Positions 47,171 through 58,205 of a DNA stretch of 64,000 nt are shown here, piece after piece. The stretch comes from Sepiola atlantica (taxonomy: Eukaryota > Mollusca > Cephalopoda > Sepiida > Sepiolidae). The notes beneath the pieces were generated by a model. The model saw only the letters and a program-made list of their open reading frames with translations, searched no databases and was not told the DNA's origin. The stretch spans positions 47,040,984 through 47,104,983 of the forward strand of contig OY744544.1 of NCBI GenBank assembly GCA_963556195.1. The letters are read 5' to 3'. Every line of letters begins with the position of its first letter. Position 1 is the first letter of the stretch. The translations under genes and the position numbers were made by a program.

Positions 47171-47929
47171 AAATAATTATCCCACCTATACCGTATCATT
47201 TGACAACTGCATTAGGCATTAAATTACCCATAGATGATTGATATGCCGTAAAACTAAACAAACCAAACTAAACAAACCAAACTAAACAAGCCGATCACAA
47301 TTGGGTCAATTGACTATACAATCACATTTCTGTAAATATAAATATTCGAGGTCGTTTATTTTGTTCCAGTGGATTAAATTTCATTCTTAGAAGCAGATGG
47401 TGGTCGATTTTTTCGCATGATTCGTTTTTGCAGTGTTTTGATTTTTTAGGATAATTTAATTGCATTAATCAATAAAGGAATCTGAGCGAAAAAAAACTTT
47501 GAAGAAACTTTGTCGTTCCAAAATATATGCGACCTAAATTTGACAGAATGGGTTACAAAATAAAATGTGCACGCATTGAGTTTTCAAGATGAAATCCCTT
47601 GAACATGAGTTATCGACCTTGATCGATTTAGTTTCTTTAGATTCATGAATCGATAGCGAATTTTTTGCTAAGTTGGAATTCAAAGAAACTTAATTTGACG
47701 TTAGAGTTTGTCCCTGTTTTGTTTTTACGCTGCACTACTACGGCCAGCCGCCTAGTAAATATCATTTTTTAAGTGACCACCGGTAATCGAACATCGATTT
47801 GCTGCCCAAAGCAGTTTTGATAGTAAATATCAGCATCTTCACGATTATAACAATTGACGTTTTGTAAAGAAGTTCCGTTGAATTCGCAGTGAAGAATTCC
47901 TTACTCATCAATGTAAAACCGCCAGAATC
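47171..47929. other. Intergenic DNA
   Basis: Contains a short aaactaaacaaacc triplication near 47,252-47,290. The last 200 bp may be 5' LINE sequence, but I see no open frame there. Confidence 0.45.
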
Positions 47930-49085
47930 TTGTCTCTCTGCTTATCAGCCGCCGCAAGCCCAGTGAACATCCTGAGCGTTTACACTCCTACACTATGCCT
48001 TCCAACCGAGACCAAATACCAATTCTATGAGGATCTTGATACCACGATCAAAGATATCCATGTCACAGATAAATTATATCTGCTCGGTGACTTCAATGTA
48101 CGAATGGGCTCCGACCATGACTCTTGGTCTAACTGCATTGGTCATTTTGGTGTCGGCAGGATGAACAAGAATGGGCAGAGGCTCCTTGAGTTGTGGTCCT
48201 ACCATAACCTCTGCATAACCAACACAGTCTTTGCCACCAAGCCACATCATCGAGTATCCTTGCAACACCCAATATCCCACCACTGGCACCAGCTGAGCAT
48301 TGTCCTCACACAGAGACTCTCACTGAACTGCGTAATCACCACACGTAGATACCACAGTAATGACTGTGACCTCAATCACTCTGTAGTTGTCAGTAAAGTC
48401 TGTCTCCAGTCCAAGTGGATCCATCGAACCAATAGGAAAGGTCTCCCTTGCATTAACACCAGCAAACGGCAATAGCAGACATATGCGCGTGCTTCGCCAA
48501 CACCATCGAAGATGCCTTCAAAGACTGTTCTACTGGCAATACTGTAGAGAGGTGGGTTCACATCCGTGATGCCATCTGCAACTCCGCAGTGACCACCTTT
48601 GACAAAAAAGAGAGGAAAATCTCGGACTGGTTCGAAGCCGACATTGTGGAATTAGTGCCAGAAATGAATGCCAAAGTAATTGCCAAAACATTATCCCTCA
48701 ATAACCACAAGAGGAATCCTTTTGAGAAGACAGTCATTGCACTCAGGAAGGCCAGGAACGACGTTCAACTAATCGCTCGGCGCTGTGCCAATGACTACTG
48801 GCTAAACCGCTGTGAGAGTATCCATCTCTCTGCTGACTGCGGCGATATTCGTGGTATGTACGATGGCTTGAAGAAGGCCTTTAGCCCAACCATAACAATA
48901 TCGTACCCCTGAGATCAACTGCCGGTTAAAAAATATTAGACCACAGCAAACAGATTGAGAGGTGGGCTGAGCACTACCAGGACCTTTATGCAGTGGAAAA
49001 TGTTGTCACGGATGCAGTCGCCGGGAGCATCATCAGCCAACCTGTTAAAGTAGAGTTAGACGTTCCCTGAACAAGTCAATGCAAA
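47930..49085 (+). pseudogene. LINE fragment (RTE-like), endonuclease part, 3' truncated
   Basis: The first frame (to 48,475) reads as the C-terminal half of an apurinic-type endonuclease: NILSVYTPTL, then LYLLGDFNVRMGSDHDSW (catalytic GDFN), LCITNTVF, and near the end NDCDLNHSVVV in place of the usual SDH. After a frameshift near 48,480 the linker continues: ACFANTIEDAFKDC, WFEADIVELVPEMNAK and IALRKARNDVQ. It carries on to SADCGDIRGMYDGLKKAF and, past a stop and frameshift, ends near 49,080 before any reverse transcriptase motif. This architecture matches RTE/BovB-type LINEs (annotated in many animals as craniofacial development protein 2-like). The endonuclease nicks target DNA to prime reverse transcription. 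This copy is dead. Confidence 0.75.
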
Positions 49086-49110
49086 GCTTTCACAAAAATA
49101 AATGCGGCTC

Positions 49111-49143
49111 TTTCTTCTTCTTCTTCTTCTTCTTCTTCTTCTT
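49111..49143 (+). repeat. (TTC)n microsatellite
   Basis: About eleven TTC units immediately after the broken end of the LINE fragment. Confidence 0.9.
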
Positions 49144-49239
49144 TCGTTCGTGCTCACCTTCCAACGAATGTCAAAATCACGTTTTTTGCATGCTTCTTGT
49201 AGTAACGACATCTCGCATATGCAAATGAGCATGCCAAAG

Positions 49240-49273
49240 CCGCCCGCCGCCCGCCGCCCGCCGCCCGCCGCCG
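49240..49273 (+). repeat. 7-bp GC-only repeat (CCGCCCG)n
   Basis: Between four and five copies of a heptamer made only of C and G. It stands out in an AT-rich window and may be a structured or mutation-prone tract. Confidence 0.85.
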
Positions 49274-49419
49274 TTTCCTCTTTTAAAAAAAATTCAATTC
49301 AACTTGTCGTGAATGGGCGTTTCCGGGTTCGCGCCCACAGCTCTCCTTCACACAAGCAGCAAACCAACCGTCTTCTCTTCGACCGCCGTGGACAAGCGTC
49401 TTAGTCCACAGCAGTCAGC

Positions 49420-50480
49420 TGCCTCTCCTGCTCTGCGCTACATTCCCACCTAATCTCATGATCACAAATGTGGCAACCCAGTGTAGGTCTTTTTGCCTAG
49501 TGCTTCTCCGCGGTAATATGGCTGCGACTTCCTCTTCAAATACCTCGTCTGTGGAGGAAGGATCTGATGCATTTGTATCAAACCGGGAACCGTCCTACTC
49601 TCTTCGCAGTGATGCGACCACAGCTTCTTCTTCGGATGACTCGTCTGCAGAAGACTCATCCGATACATTAGTGCTGGGCATGGGTTGTTTGCTCCGCTCA
49701 TCGTGATCACTCGTGAGGCACCCCATCAATGAGGACATTCTGTGAGCAAATCACGCCCGTAACGCGTCCAACTGTCCAAGGGAATGTACACAGTCCATTT
49801 GGGATTCTTGTCCAAACACGATCTCACACCTTGTAACCTAGGTGTTGTTTGTCGGGCTCATCAGAGGGCAGCACATCAATGCCCTTCAGTCTGACCTTGT
49901 AACGATGGATCATGTTGGCAGAGGCAGTTAGTGGTGATACATCGTCCTTCAGGGTGACATCACTGAGCACAGTTTTCTTGCGGCAATCCGTTTCACAGTT
50001 CGATGGCACCGTTCTGTAATACCATTACCTGATAGTATGTGTGCACAGCGAAGTCGCAGTAGAAATTCCCACTCATTTACAAAGTCTCTGAAAGTCTTAC
50101 CGCAAAATGCTGGGTCATTGTCAGTAAGTATCTCAGTTTGTGGCCCGCGCTCGTAAAATATGACTTTCAATTGGTCGACGATGCTTCCTGAGTCTTGCCA
50201 TCTGAGAAAACACCAAACAGAAAACCGCGTGAGCCAACAGTTAATAAGCGACAGATAGTCCTTCCCTGGTAGTGGGTTATCTCCACTCGATACCAGGTGT
50301 CGTGCGACGTCTAAGTTGTCCTTCGGTCAGCGCGTGGACGGCGGATCAATCGACTAACACTCTTTACACTCTTTAACTACTGTCTACACGGATGCCTTAG
50401 AAATCGTGGGGTCGACCCGCCTCACAAAATACCACACTCTTTTTATGCCAAAGTGACGACTTTGATGATGGATGGACCTT
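49420..50480 (-). pseudogene. Integrase region of the gypsy-like pol
   Basis: From the right: VWYFVRRVDPTISKASV and VVKECKEC (the zinc-binding HHCC region, about 50,330-50,460). The core follows with QLKVIFYERGPQTEILTDND (second catalytic Asp, near 50,110) and GNGITERCHRTVKRIAA (the conserved Glu, near 50,010). The tail continues with KDDVSPLTASANMIHRYKV (about 49,900) and ends with CHICDHEIRWEC near 49,470. Integrase inserts the element DNA into the host chromosome. Multiple frameshifts near 50,010 and 50,170-50,300 make it inactive. Confidence 0.8.
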
Positions 50481-50549
50481 ATTTGGTCGGATTCTGGCCT
50501 GCCTGTTAACGTAGTGAATACATGCGGTTCAGTTGTCTTTCTGATTAAA

Positions 50550-51000
50550 TCAAGCCACCGCTACGGTACGTGCATCAGGTTATCAGCTCGGTTGTGTTCT
50601 GACTTCACAAGGGTAATGTCTACTGACAACCCGTACTCTTTTATCACACTTGAAAGTGCACCAAGTTGTCGTCTTATTAGCATTTCGCTCGCTGCTTTAG
50701 TATGCACCGTGGACTTTCCCGTAAGAGTGTCGGTTATCCATTTGTACACACAGGCAGAGTCGGTAAAAAGATGCAATATGGATGCTTCCCACATCAGTGC
50801 CATATTAACACCGTTTAGTACAGCATCGAGCTATGCCAGATTTATGTGCTGTGCATCGTTTGCCTTGTGTAACCAACTTGCATCTTCCATCACAGCTCTA
50901 TTATCCTCCAGTGACACCCCAGTCGCTAAAGAGCTTGCGTCAACCCAGACATCGACCTCACTACTGCCAACACACCATTTGCATCGCACGGAGTTTCCTT
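50550..51000 (-). pseudogene. RNase H domain of the gypsy-like pol
   Basis: VDVWVDASSLATGVSLED (first catalytic Asp, about 50,940), then NDAQHINLA followed across a stop by an ELDA-type Glu region, then ILHLFTDSACVYKWITD (catalytic Asp, about 50,760). It closes with LVKSEHNRADNLMHVP (about 50,580), the usual HNxAD end. The domain removes the RNA strand of the RNA-DNA hybrid. The ORFs at 50,831-51,253 and 50,561-50,803 carry its two halves, separated by a stop. Confidence 0.85.
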
Positions 51001-51870
51001 GATGTACTCTCGCAACGATTTGTGTCATCATCGTGGTCAATGGAACATCATCCAACTCATCGTCCCAGCCCTCGGTGACTTCCACTGCTTTCCTCTGAAT
51101 AAACGCTGCTGCCACTCGAATCCATTTACCAACCGGGAAGTGCCCGACTTGTTTTCCATACAAAGAGAACGCAGCACGTCGAGTGCTGCTGCGTGGCATA
51201 CTTGAGATCTCGTTACCTCGTTCCCATCTCAAAATCTTGCAGTTCCCCCACACTTTTAGGCCAAGTACTCACGCACCGTCCTGCAGCCATTCAGGTTTCT
51301 TGCTTACCAGTCCAAAGTTGGCCAGGTGCTGCCTCACTTTAGCTGCGGACACTATATTTTCGTCTATAAAGATATCATCGATATATGCTGATTTTGCCCG
51401 CCTAATAGCGTCGTCCTTGGCAATGCAGCATCTACGATGGCTCGCATAATGGCTGGTGCCACATTAAGCCCAAAACCCATGCGTGTCAAGCAGTATCTTT
51501 TCCCCTCTAATATGACAGTCTGGTATGGCCACAGGGATTGATGCACATGCACCTATAAGTAAACCCTCCATAGATCGAGCACTGACACATTGGAGCCTTT
51601 TGTTCGCCACTCTCTCAGCTTGTGTGCACAGACGTCTGCATGCACAGTATAAGCATAGACGTGCCCATTCAGTTCGCGAAAATCTAGAACTGGTCGTACC
51701 TTTGATTTGGTTTTCTGGAAGACTGCCATTAGCGGAATTAGGCCCTTTGGGGGGCCTAGTTTGTCTTCAGGATAGGGAAGTAGCCATCCATTATCCAGCC
51801 ACCTCCGTAGCTCATGTCTATAGTCTTGCCGAATTTGAGTGGATACTGAGTATTCAGGCACCCTTTTGTT
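51000..51870 (-). pseudogene. Reverse transcriptase domain of the gypsy-like pol
   Basis: Motifs in order: KVRPVLDFRELNGHV (about 51,680), SVLDLWRVYLxVHVHQSLWP (where the Gln codon is a TAG at 51,553), YCLTRMGFGLNVAPAIM (about 51,460), and the active-site YIDDIF at about 51,370-51,385. FSLYGKQVGHFPVGKWIRVA follows at about 51,150. It converts element RNA to DNA. A frameshift near 51,425 separates the GFGLNVAP part from YIDD. Length and order are otherwise normal for the family. Confidence 0.88.
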
Positions 51871-51897
51871 AAGTTTACCAGGTGGGTGATCACCTGA

Positions 51898-52389
51898 TCA
51901 CTTCAACGATGCCGTCCACACCTTGGCCTGTTCGTCAAACACAGCGCTAAAATCAGGTTCCACTATCTTAATCGCAGTGCAAACATGAGGATCTGTTTCG
52001 TACAAGATGGCTTTGCAAGACTGGTCAATGGTGACTCTACCCAGCATTTTAATAACATCCATCCCAAGCGCCATGTCGAAACCTAATAGTTGACTGTCCA
52101 CGACCAAGACATCGACCTTTCTAGGACTTATATTGGTTATTGCCAACAAAATGGTTACAATACCATGACTGTGGATAATTTCGCCGTCAGCGGTCATGAT
52201 GTTAGATTTCTGACGACTCCGAAGACTACATATTGATTCAGTTATAAGAGACCGGGAACATCCAGAGTCCACTAGAGCTCTGCGTTTCTTCCCATCGATC
52301 CACACTTCAACAGTAGGGAGCGCCTCTCTTAAATTGACTGAGTAGAGACTGACGCTGATATCTCGCCTCCCTTTTCGTTTCCCAGACAC
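51898..52389 (-). pseudogene. Aspartic protease and linker of the gypsy-like pol
   Basis: A continuous 163-codon frame containing VEVWIDGKKRRALVDSGCSR, the retroviral-type DSG catalytic motif in its hydrophobic context. MTADGEIIHSHG (flap side) and LLGFDMALGMDVI, the second conserved region, follow. The protease cleaves the polyprotein. It ends in the linker PDFSAVFDEQAKVW, which in intact elements leads into reverse transcriptase. This is the best-preserved part of the element. Confidence 0.85.
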
Positions 52390-52610
52390 TCAGATGCAGT
52401 GTGGCCTATCTTCTGACATCTGTAGCACTGCATCTTTCCTTGCGATTTGTATCTGGGGCCATTACGCCCTTCACCATGCTGATACTGACAGTCTCTTGCG
52501 AAGTGGTTTGGCATTTATAGTATTTAATGCTACCATTAGCCGACACAGTGAGTAACGTCCGATTGCTATTAGACTGGCCCGGTTGTATAGTGAGGCTGTG
52601 ATTAGTAGTC
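52329..52610 (-). pseudogene. Gag C-terminus with zinc knuckles
   Basis: MQCYRCQKIGHTASECLGNE is a complete CX2CX4HX4C knuckle (about 52,390-52,450). A second, damaged knuckle (IKYYKC then PNHFARDC in an adjacent frame) lies at about 52,490-52,530. Gag binds the element RNA. The rest of gag is missing to the right, where the element meets the interstitial telomeric repeat. Confidence 0.75.
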
Positions 52611-52674
52611 TTCACCGAGCTTTGTTATGAATGTATTTTGTGATTTTGAGAGCACGATCATGCTTTCAAATTTG

Positions 52675-52703
52675 ACCCTAACCCTAACCCTAACCCTAAC
52701 CCT
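52675..52703. repeat. Short interstitial telomere-like array (CCCTAA)n
   Basis: Nearly five perfect CCCTAA units (TTAGGG on the other strand), flanked by the truncated gag on one side and the dispersed (AT)n-tailed repeat on the other. TTAGGG is the telomere repeat of most metazoans including molluscs. Confidence 0.9.
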
Positions 52704-52730
52704 TTCACATTTGAACAGGCCAATATTTCA

Positions 52731-52849
52731 ATGTACTTGCATGACATTTTTCTTAAAATTATCATTCTGAGGAAGTCTTACAAAAAAAGACGAAACGTTG
52801 ATGAATACATAAAAAAAAAAACATATTTTGGTTTTTCCTTTTTCATTTC

Positions 52850-52855
<6 letters not shown>
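52731..52855 (+). repeat. Dispersed (AT)n-tailed repeat, copy 2
   Basis: Plus-strand counterpart of 8271-8395, matching from gtacttgcatgacattttt through gacgaaacgttgatgaata to tttcatttccc. It runs straight into (AT)n at 52,852-52,896. See copy 1. Confidence 0.8.

Positions 52856-52896
<41 letters not shown>
52852..52896 (+). repeat. (AT)n microsatellite
   Basis: A perfect run forming the tail of the preceding dispersed repeat. Confidence 0.95.
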
Positions 52897-52897
<1 letters not shown>

Positions 52898-53473
52898 CAT
52901 TGTCGTTGGCGTGTCACGCATTAATTGAAATCGAATCTTTGTTTGTTACGCTTGAGTTTTTTCCGCGTTTAGATGCGTCCAACCATCGAAGCTCTGTTCT
53001 TCGGATTGTATGTAAGTGCGAAATAGCATTTTAGTTGTAAATGCCTACATTGAATGGACACATTTTTTTCTTGTATTTCTTGTTTCCTTCTTTTTCTTTC
53101 TTTTCTTTTTCTCTTTGATTCGAATTTTCAGTCACGGTTTTTCATAAACGTTGATCAAATAAAAAATCTCATTCTAAATAATGCTGGACTGTGATTTACA
53201 GGAAAGTTTAGCCTGGAAACGCATACGAACGGTCAAAAAGCTGTCAAAAACCTTCAAATCTGATCTCAGCACTCTCTTTTCTTTTCTTTGTCTCCCTCGC
53301 TCTCTTATCATTGTATTATTTCTTTTAATCTTTTCACGGTGCCAGTAATCATTTCAGACCACTTAGTATTTGCCTACTCAAGTTGTAAGTCGTAGTCAGA
53401 CATTTAAAAACAGTTTTTTATAGCTTGTTGCCACTTACCAATCGCCCAAGTATTACCGTTCTACGATATACAT
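52897..53473. other. Intergenic DNA
   Basis: Pyrimidine-rich stretches near 53,075-53,115 and 53,270-53,300. No gene recognised. Confidence 0.5.
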
Positions 53474-53521
<48 letters not shown>

Positions 53522-53580
53522 GTCTGTGTGTGTGTGTGTGTCTCTCTGTCTATCTCTCTCTCTCTATCTATCTTTTACGT
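53474..53580 (+). repeat. (CT)n(GT)n compound microsatellite
   Basis: (CT) about 53,474-53,517, (GT) about 53,525-53,540, then mixed (CT) and (TATC) to about 53,575. Confidence 0.95.
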
Positions 53581-53699
53581 AGTTCCAACGATGACGTCAT
53601 AAGTTCCACAACTTTTGCAAATAATTAGCATAGACAGATTTAGCTTAGTTGCTTTACTTATTCTTTAAAAGCGTCAACAAACACGAAACTGTCTTGAAC

Positions 53700-54545
53700 C
53701 AAGTCGGACATTCTGAGAGACTGGAGTGACTGGCGTTGTTGCAACGGTATTTAATTCTTTTCCACCGACCGAATATGTTTCACAAGGTCGGAAGGTGGGA
53801 GTGAAACAAGCCAGTGCTACACAAAAATAGCCTGGGCAGCCCGGTCGGCATTCCCCTGTCAGGGCGCATCAACATCAACAATAAACTTACTCCACTCCAA
53901 TAAGGGGACGCAAGGCCTGAGTGAGTGCACCTCGTAGGACAACCCAGGACGAATACTTCAGCCCGATAGATAAAAAGCCATCGAAATGGCCGTCGAACTG
54001 ATTGTCAAAGACGATTCCTAGACTAGTATTACCTCATCCCGAAATCCTTAATCAACCAAAGTTAATGAGAGACTGAACGGGCTAGGATTATCGCAACAAA
54101 GAAAGCTACAACGATATTTAATTGGCTCCCACCACAGCAATATGTGACACAAGGTCGGGAAGGTGGGAGAAGAATAAAAATAGCGCTCCTAAAGAGGAGC
54201 ACTCTGGCCTAGCAAAAATAGCCTGGCCAATCCTGTCAGCATTCCCTGAACAGGGCCCCTCGATCAGTAAGCAATAAATTTACTCCACCTTAAAGTCCTC
54301 AATCAACCGAAGTTAATGAGAAACCGAACAGGTTGGGTTTGAATCAACGGTATTTAATTACTTCCCACTGAAAAAATATGTTACACAATAACGGGAAGGT
54401 GGGGGAAGTATCAAGCCAGCGCCCTTAAAGAAAGAGAACTCTGGCCTAGAAAAAATAGCTTGGGCAACCCCATCGGCATATCCTGGGCGCCTCAGGCAGT
54501 AAGCAAGTAACTTACTCCACTCCAAAGAGGGGAGGCAATGTTGAA
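53700..54545 (-). repeat. Tandem copies of a dispersed repeat (cluster 1)
   Basis: Three successive, partly truncated copies share ordered landmarks: a ggtcggaaggtggg-type segment (53,785; 54,155; 54,391), atagcctgggcagcccggtc (53,826; altered in later copies), and aataaacttactccac (53,879; 54,274; altered at 54,503). Spacings of about 370 and 236 bp show that copies were shortened. The minus strand gives the same orientation as the U2-headed repeat at 34,510-34,860. Confidence 0.8.
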
Positions 54546-55321
54546 TCGTATTTGTCATGTCAAAATCTGGCGTAGAACAACAGCTCTTTTGTTGATCCAG
54601 CGAACGGCATCGCTTGCTAACGGGACGATATGTCGTTTCTCGATCCGGGCGACGTCGAGTGGTCTTGATAGTCGGTCCCGGCTTCAATATCTTCCCTTCG
54701 GCTGACACAGCAGTAAACCCAATTCGGGAATTACATTTCCCTTCCTTCCTGCTGTCTCTTCCGTCGCCGCCACCACTCTCTGCAGACGCTTTGTCGTTGT
54801 CACAATTTCGTGCCGGCGGTTTCTCTCTGTAACTGAAATCAATCTACACCTAACAAAATATAACAAGCCTTTTCGTTTAGTTCCGAGCCATTTATTTGTA
54901 TTTATTAGCTTGTCGACACCGAAGCAAGTTTGTTGAAACAGAAAGAGAGAAGCTTAAGCTAGTTAATTAACTAATTACCTAATCACTTGCAAGGGAAGGA
55001 AGAGGGGGACATCGTTTTGGGGGATCTGAATTCCGCTATCTTATTTAATCGCTACATGGCTAATGCGACTTGACTCGTCGGCTTCCCGTCAAGAACTCCC
55101 AAAATCACTGCAGTTTTCTCACCGGAAAACTGTGACGTCACGAAATCTCATGATCAACGCATAGGTGCGACCCAACCTCGACCCGAGGTCTCGTCAACTG
55201 TCACTGCGGATTGTGAGAAAACGTTGCACCAAAGTTGCACGAGATGACTCCGTTACAAATCGCGCAAGTTAAGCGATCTCTCTGTACGTCCATCATCACA
55301 TGCGTCCCATTATATAACAGC
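54546..55321. other. Unassigned interval between two repeat clusters
   Basis: Higher G+C content, with no recognised gene. Overlapping frames on both strands at 54,614-54,866 have no family resemblance. Confidence 0.45.
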
Positions 55322-55905
55322 AAGGCTTAGGATGGTGCACCTCCTAGGGTAACCCATGGCCAATACCACAGCCCGGCAGATAAAAAGCCACCGAAATGGC
55401 TCAGTTTCTGCCGGACTGATTGTCATGAACGCATCCATGACTGGTAGTACCCCATCCCGAAGTCCTCAGTCAACCGAAGTAAATGAGAGACTGAACGGGC
55501 TGGGGTTGTCGCAACGGTACTTAATTCCTTCTCACCGCAGGAATATGTGACACAAGGTCGGAAGGTGGGGGAGAGGCACGCCAGCACTCCTAAAGAAGGA
55601 GCAGTCTGGCTAATCAAAAATAGCCTGGGCAGCCCGGTCGGCATTCCCCGTACATGGTGCCTCAGGCAGTAAGCAATAAACTTACTCCACCCCAAAGAAT
55701 GGAGGCAAAGCCTGAGAGGGTGCACCTACTAGGATAACCCAGGACCAATACCTCAGCCCAACAGATAAAAGGCCACAAAAATGACCCAGTTCCTGTCACA
55801 CTGATTGTCGAGAACGAATCCTCGACTGGTATGACTGTACTCCATCCTGAAGTCCTCAATCAACAGAGGTTAATGAGAGACTGAACGGGCTAGGGTTGAA
55901 ACAAC
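55322..55905 (-). repeat. Tandem copies of the dispersed repeat (cluster 2)
   Basis: ggtgcacctcctaggg at 55,333 recurs as ggtgcacctactagg about 390 bp later. tcaaccgaagtaaatgagag at 55,470 recurs near 55,860, so there are about one and a half copies of a roughly 390-bp unit. It shares cagcccggtcggcattcccc with cluster 1 and its complement with 34.6 kb. Confidence 0.8.
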
Positions 55906-56130
55906 ATATGAGAAGCGTAAAGCTTCCAGTATTTATTGAGAATGGAAGAGTAGTACGGCACCATAACACTTAATAGATCAATTACAAAATGATATATAAT
56001 TTAGAGTATTTTTAACACAAAAATAAAAATATTTTAAAAATATTGAGATATATCATTTTCTGTTTTATCTGATGTATTTCTTTGTTAAATATTTTAAAAA
56101 ATATAAGCATAACATATATATCTTTTTTGT
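55906..56130. other. AT-rich spacer
   Basis: No feature seen. Confidence 0.5.
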
Positions 56131-58205
56131 TTTAGGAAGATGAAGAGAATAACAGCATTTTTAATCCTGCTGCCAAAGCCAAACATCACTATGCAACACA
56201 AGATTCAGATAGAGATGGCAATTCTATCATCAGAACCTGCTTCATCTCATCAACAGTCGGTTCCTTCTTTCATCATATCTATCAACATTTTCTGATTCAT
56301 CTGAAAAAGGAAGGCAACCGGTTTAGGCAGGAATCGAGCTTCCAAGGAATCAGGCTACTGGTAAAGGTCTCAGTGAGAGGCGTCGTTTTTCAAATCAGTT
56401 GTACGACAAGTTTTAATGGATCGAGTACAGCATCCAGAAGAATGGTATCTTTTGTCATACATGCAGGCCTTTCGAATATTCACGACGGGAGGAAAGTTAA
56501 ATCTGGGCAGAGTTTGGCTTTATGACTGGAGGAAAATTGGACAGAAATTGAAAATGCATAATGACACTGATGTCCACAAAGAAGCGGACAAGGTTTTGAT
56601 CACCTTGAAAAATGTTCAGAAAGTAGGGAGAGTGGATCAACTCCTGTATCCATTCTACCGAGACAAGAAATTAATCAGTGAGCACAAACAGCATCTTCCT
56701 GACAGTGCTGAACATAGTATTATTCTGTGCAGAGAATGAGATAGCACTGAGAGGTGATGACGAAAGCAAAGAATCACTAAACAGTGGAAACTTTCTGGAG
56801 TTACTGTCACTTTTATCTAAGTATGCCCCAACTATTCAACAACACTTGGAGAAACTTCCGCGAAATAAACAAATGTTAAGCCCAGAGATTCAAAATGATT
56901 TACTCTTTTCAGCGCAGAAGGTTATGTTAGAGGAAATCAGTGACCATGTTCAGGAAGCTGGATATTATGCGGTTCTAGCTGATGAGGTTAAGGACATCTC
57001 AAACACTGAATTACTTGGTGTTTCATTAAAATTTCTGCACCAATGAAAAAGTTCATGATCGAGCCATTGGTTTTATGGATCTGTATGACTTGTCTGCTGC
57101 CAGTATTCCAGAACAACTGCAAGGTATGCCGTAGTCTATGAACTTGGAGAAGGAGATATGTGTTGGCCAAGGATACGATGGTGCAAGTGTGATGTCAGGT
57201 GAACGTGGTGGTGTCCAAGCGCTTATGAAAAGGACTGGCTATACAAATGGTCAGTATGTGCACTTTGAATCTCACAGGCTGAATTTAGTTTCGCATCTGT
57301 CACTGAGATTGATCCTGTCATTCAGACATTCTTCGAGACCATGGATTTAGTGTACACTTTCATGACAGATACAAAACGCCATTCCTGATATCGGAAATCC
57401 AGAAGATGTTGTATCCGAAAGACCCACAATTGGAACTGACCCATTCATCTACAACAAGGTGGTCTTCCAGATCCTTAGAGGTTGAAAAGTTCTTGCGCCG
57501 TTTTGATGTAATTTTGAACACCCTGGCATCCTTTCAAAATGATCCTTTTGCTGAAACAAAACTTTCTGCTATTGCTCTACCGAAGGCAATTCAGACAAGG
57601 AAGTTCCTAGTTTTTCTAATCTCTTTTGGAAGACTACATGACTATACCAATGTTGTGACCAAAAGTTGCAAAAGAAACAAACAAATGCGGAGACATATAT
57701 TAGCTTGGTAGAAACACTACTTGAACACACAGAATCATTCTGGAGCATTGGACCTTTACACAAAGTACGATATCACGGATATTGATACACAGTCATCTGG
57801 AAGGGCACGAAAGTTATCCGGAAAATTAGATGGCGCATTAGTGACTGGTTTCGTTGGCCATAACTGTGTGGGCACAGTGGAAGATTTTGATTTGATATTC
57901 CGGTTGGGCCACATTAGAGGACAACTTCGTGCTTGATTTGGAAATCCTCATATGGTTTGATGATGAAAGCTGCTGCAGTGTATAACACGTAATCAGAATC
58001 AATCATGGACAGTGAGACGCTTAAACAGCTACGTCCACTGTTTGGTGTTTTGGTAAAGGAGAGTGAGATAGAAATATTCAAGAACTACATTCAGCGACAG
58101 ATCTTGGACTTTCAGAATTATTCGAACAATGTGACAGGGATATTTTTCCATCGGTGAATAGATTATTGCAGTTGCTTCTAACCATCCCAAAGACCTCAAT
58201 ATAGT
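56131..58205 (+). pseudogene. ZMYM1-like / hAT transposase (TTF-type zinc finger) pseudogene
   Basis: Translation across at least six frame changes or stops gives the full order of a ZMYM1/P52rIPK-like hAT protein. A TTF-type zinc finger comes first: RFSNQLYDKFxWIEYSIQ, then CHTCRPF and HNDTDVHKEA, at about 56,385-56,600. The DUF4371 region follows with YYAVLADEVKDISNTE (about 56,965) and VGQGYDGASVMSGERGG (about 57,160). LTHSSTTRWSSRSLEVEKFL is at about 57,430. Finally, the start of the hAT dimerisation region, FPSVNRLLQLLLTIPKT-like (about 58,143-58,195), is cut short. The family derives from hAT DNA transposases. The break falls where the next element begins (about 58,206), consistent with truncation by that insertion, although the missing C-terminus was not found on its far side. 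Confidence 0.8.

Larger units (their letters stand above)
49420..52610 (-). mobile_element. Decayed Ty3/gypsy-like retroelement, minus strand
   Basis: Read from 52.6 down to 49.4 kb, the order is gag zinc knuckles, aspartic protease, reverse transcriptase, RNase H, integrase zinc-binding domain, integrase core and a C-terminal tail. This is the Ty3/gypsy order, with RNase H before integrase. Several stops and frameshifts break it. No LTRs were found at either side, and on the gag side it ends close to a telomere-like array at 52,675-52,703. The tail and knuckle region resemble the deleted element at 38.9-40.9 kb. Family assignment within gypsy-like elements is uncertain. Confidence 0.85.

Noticed and set aside
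50472..51002. 176-codon plus-strand frame
   Set aside because: Antisense of the RNase H region of the minus-strand gypsy-like element, which has recognisable catalytic motifs.
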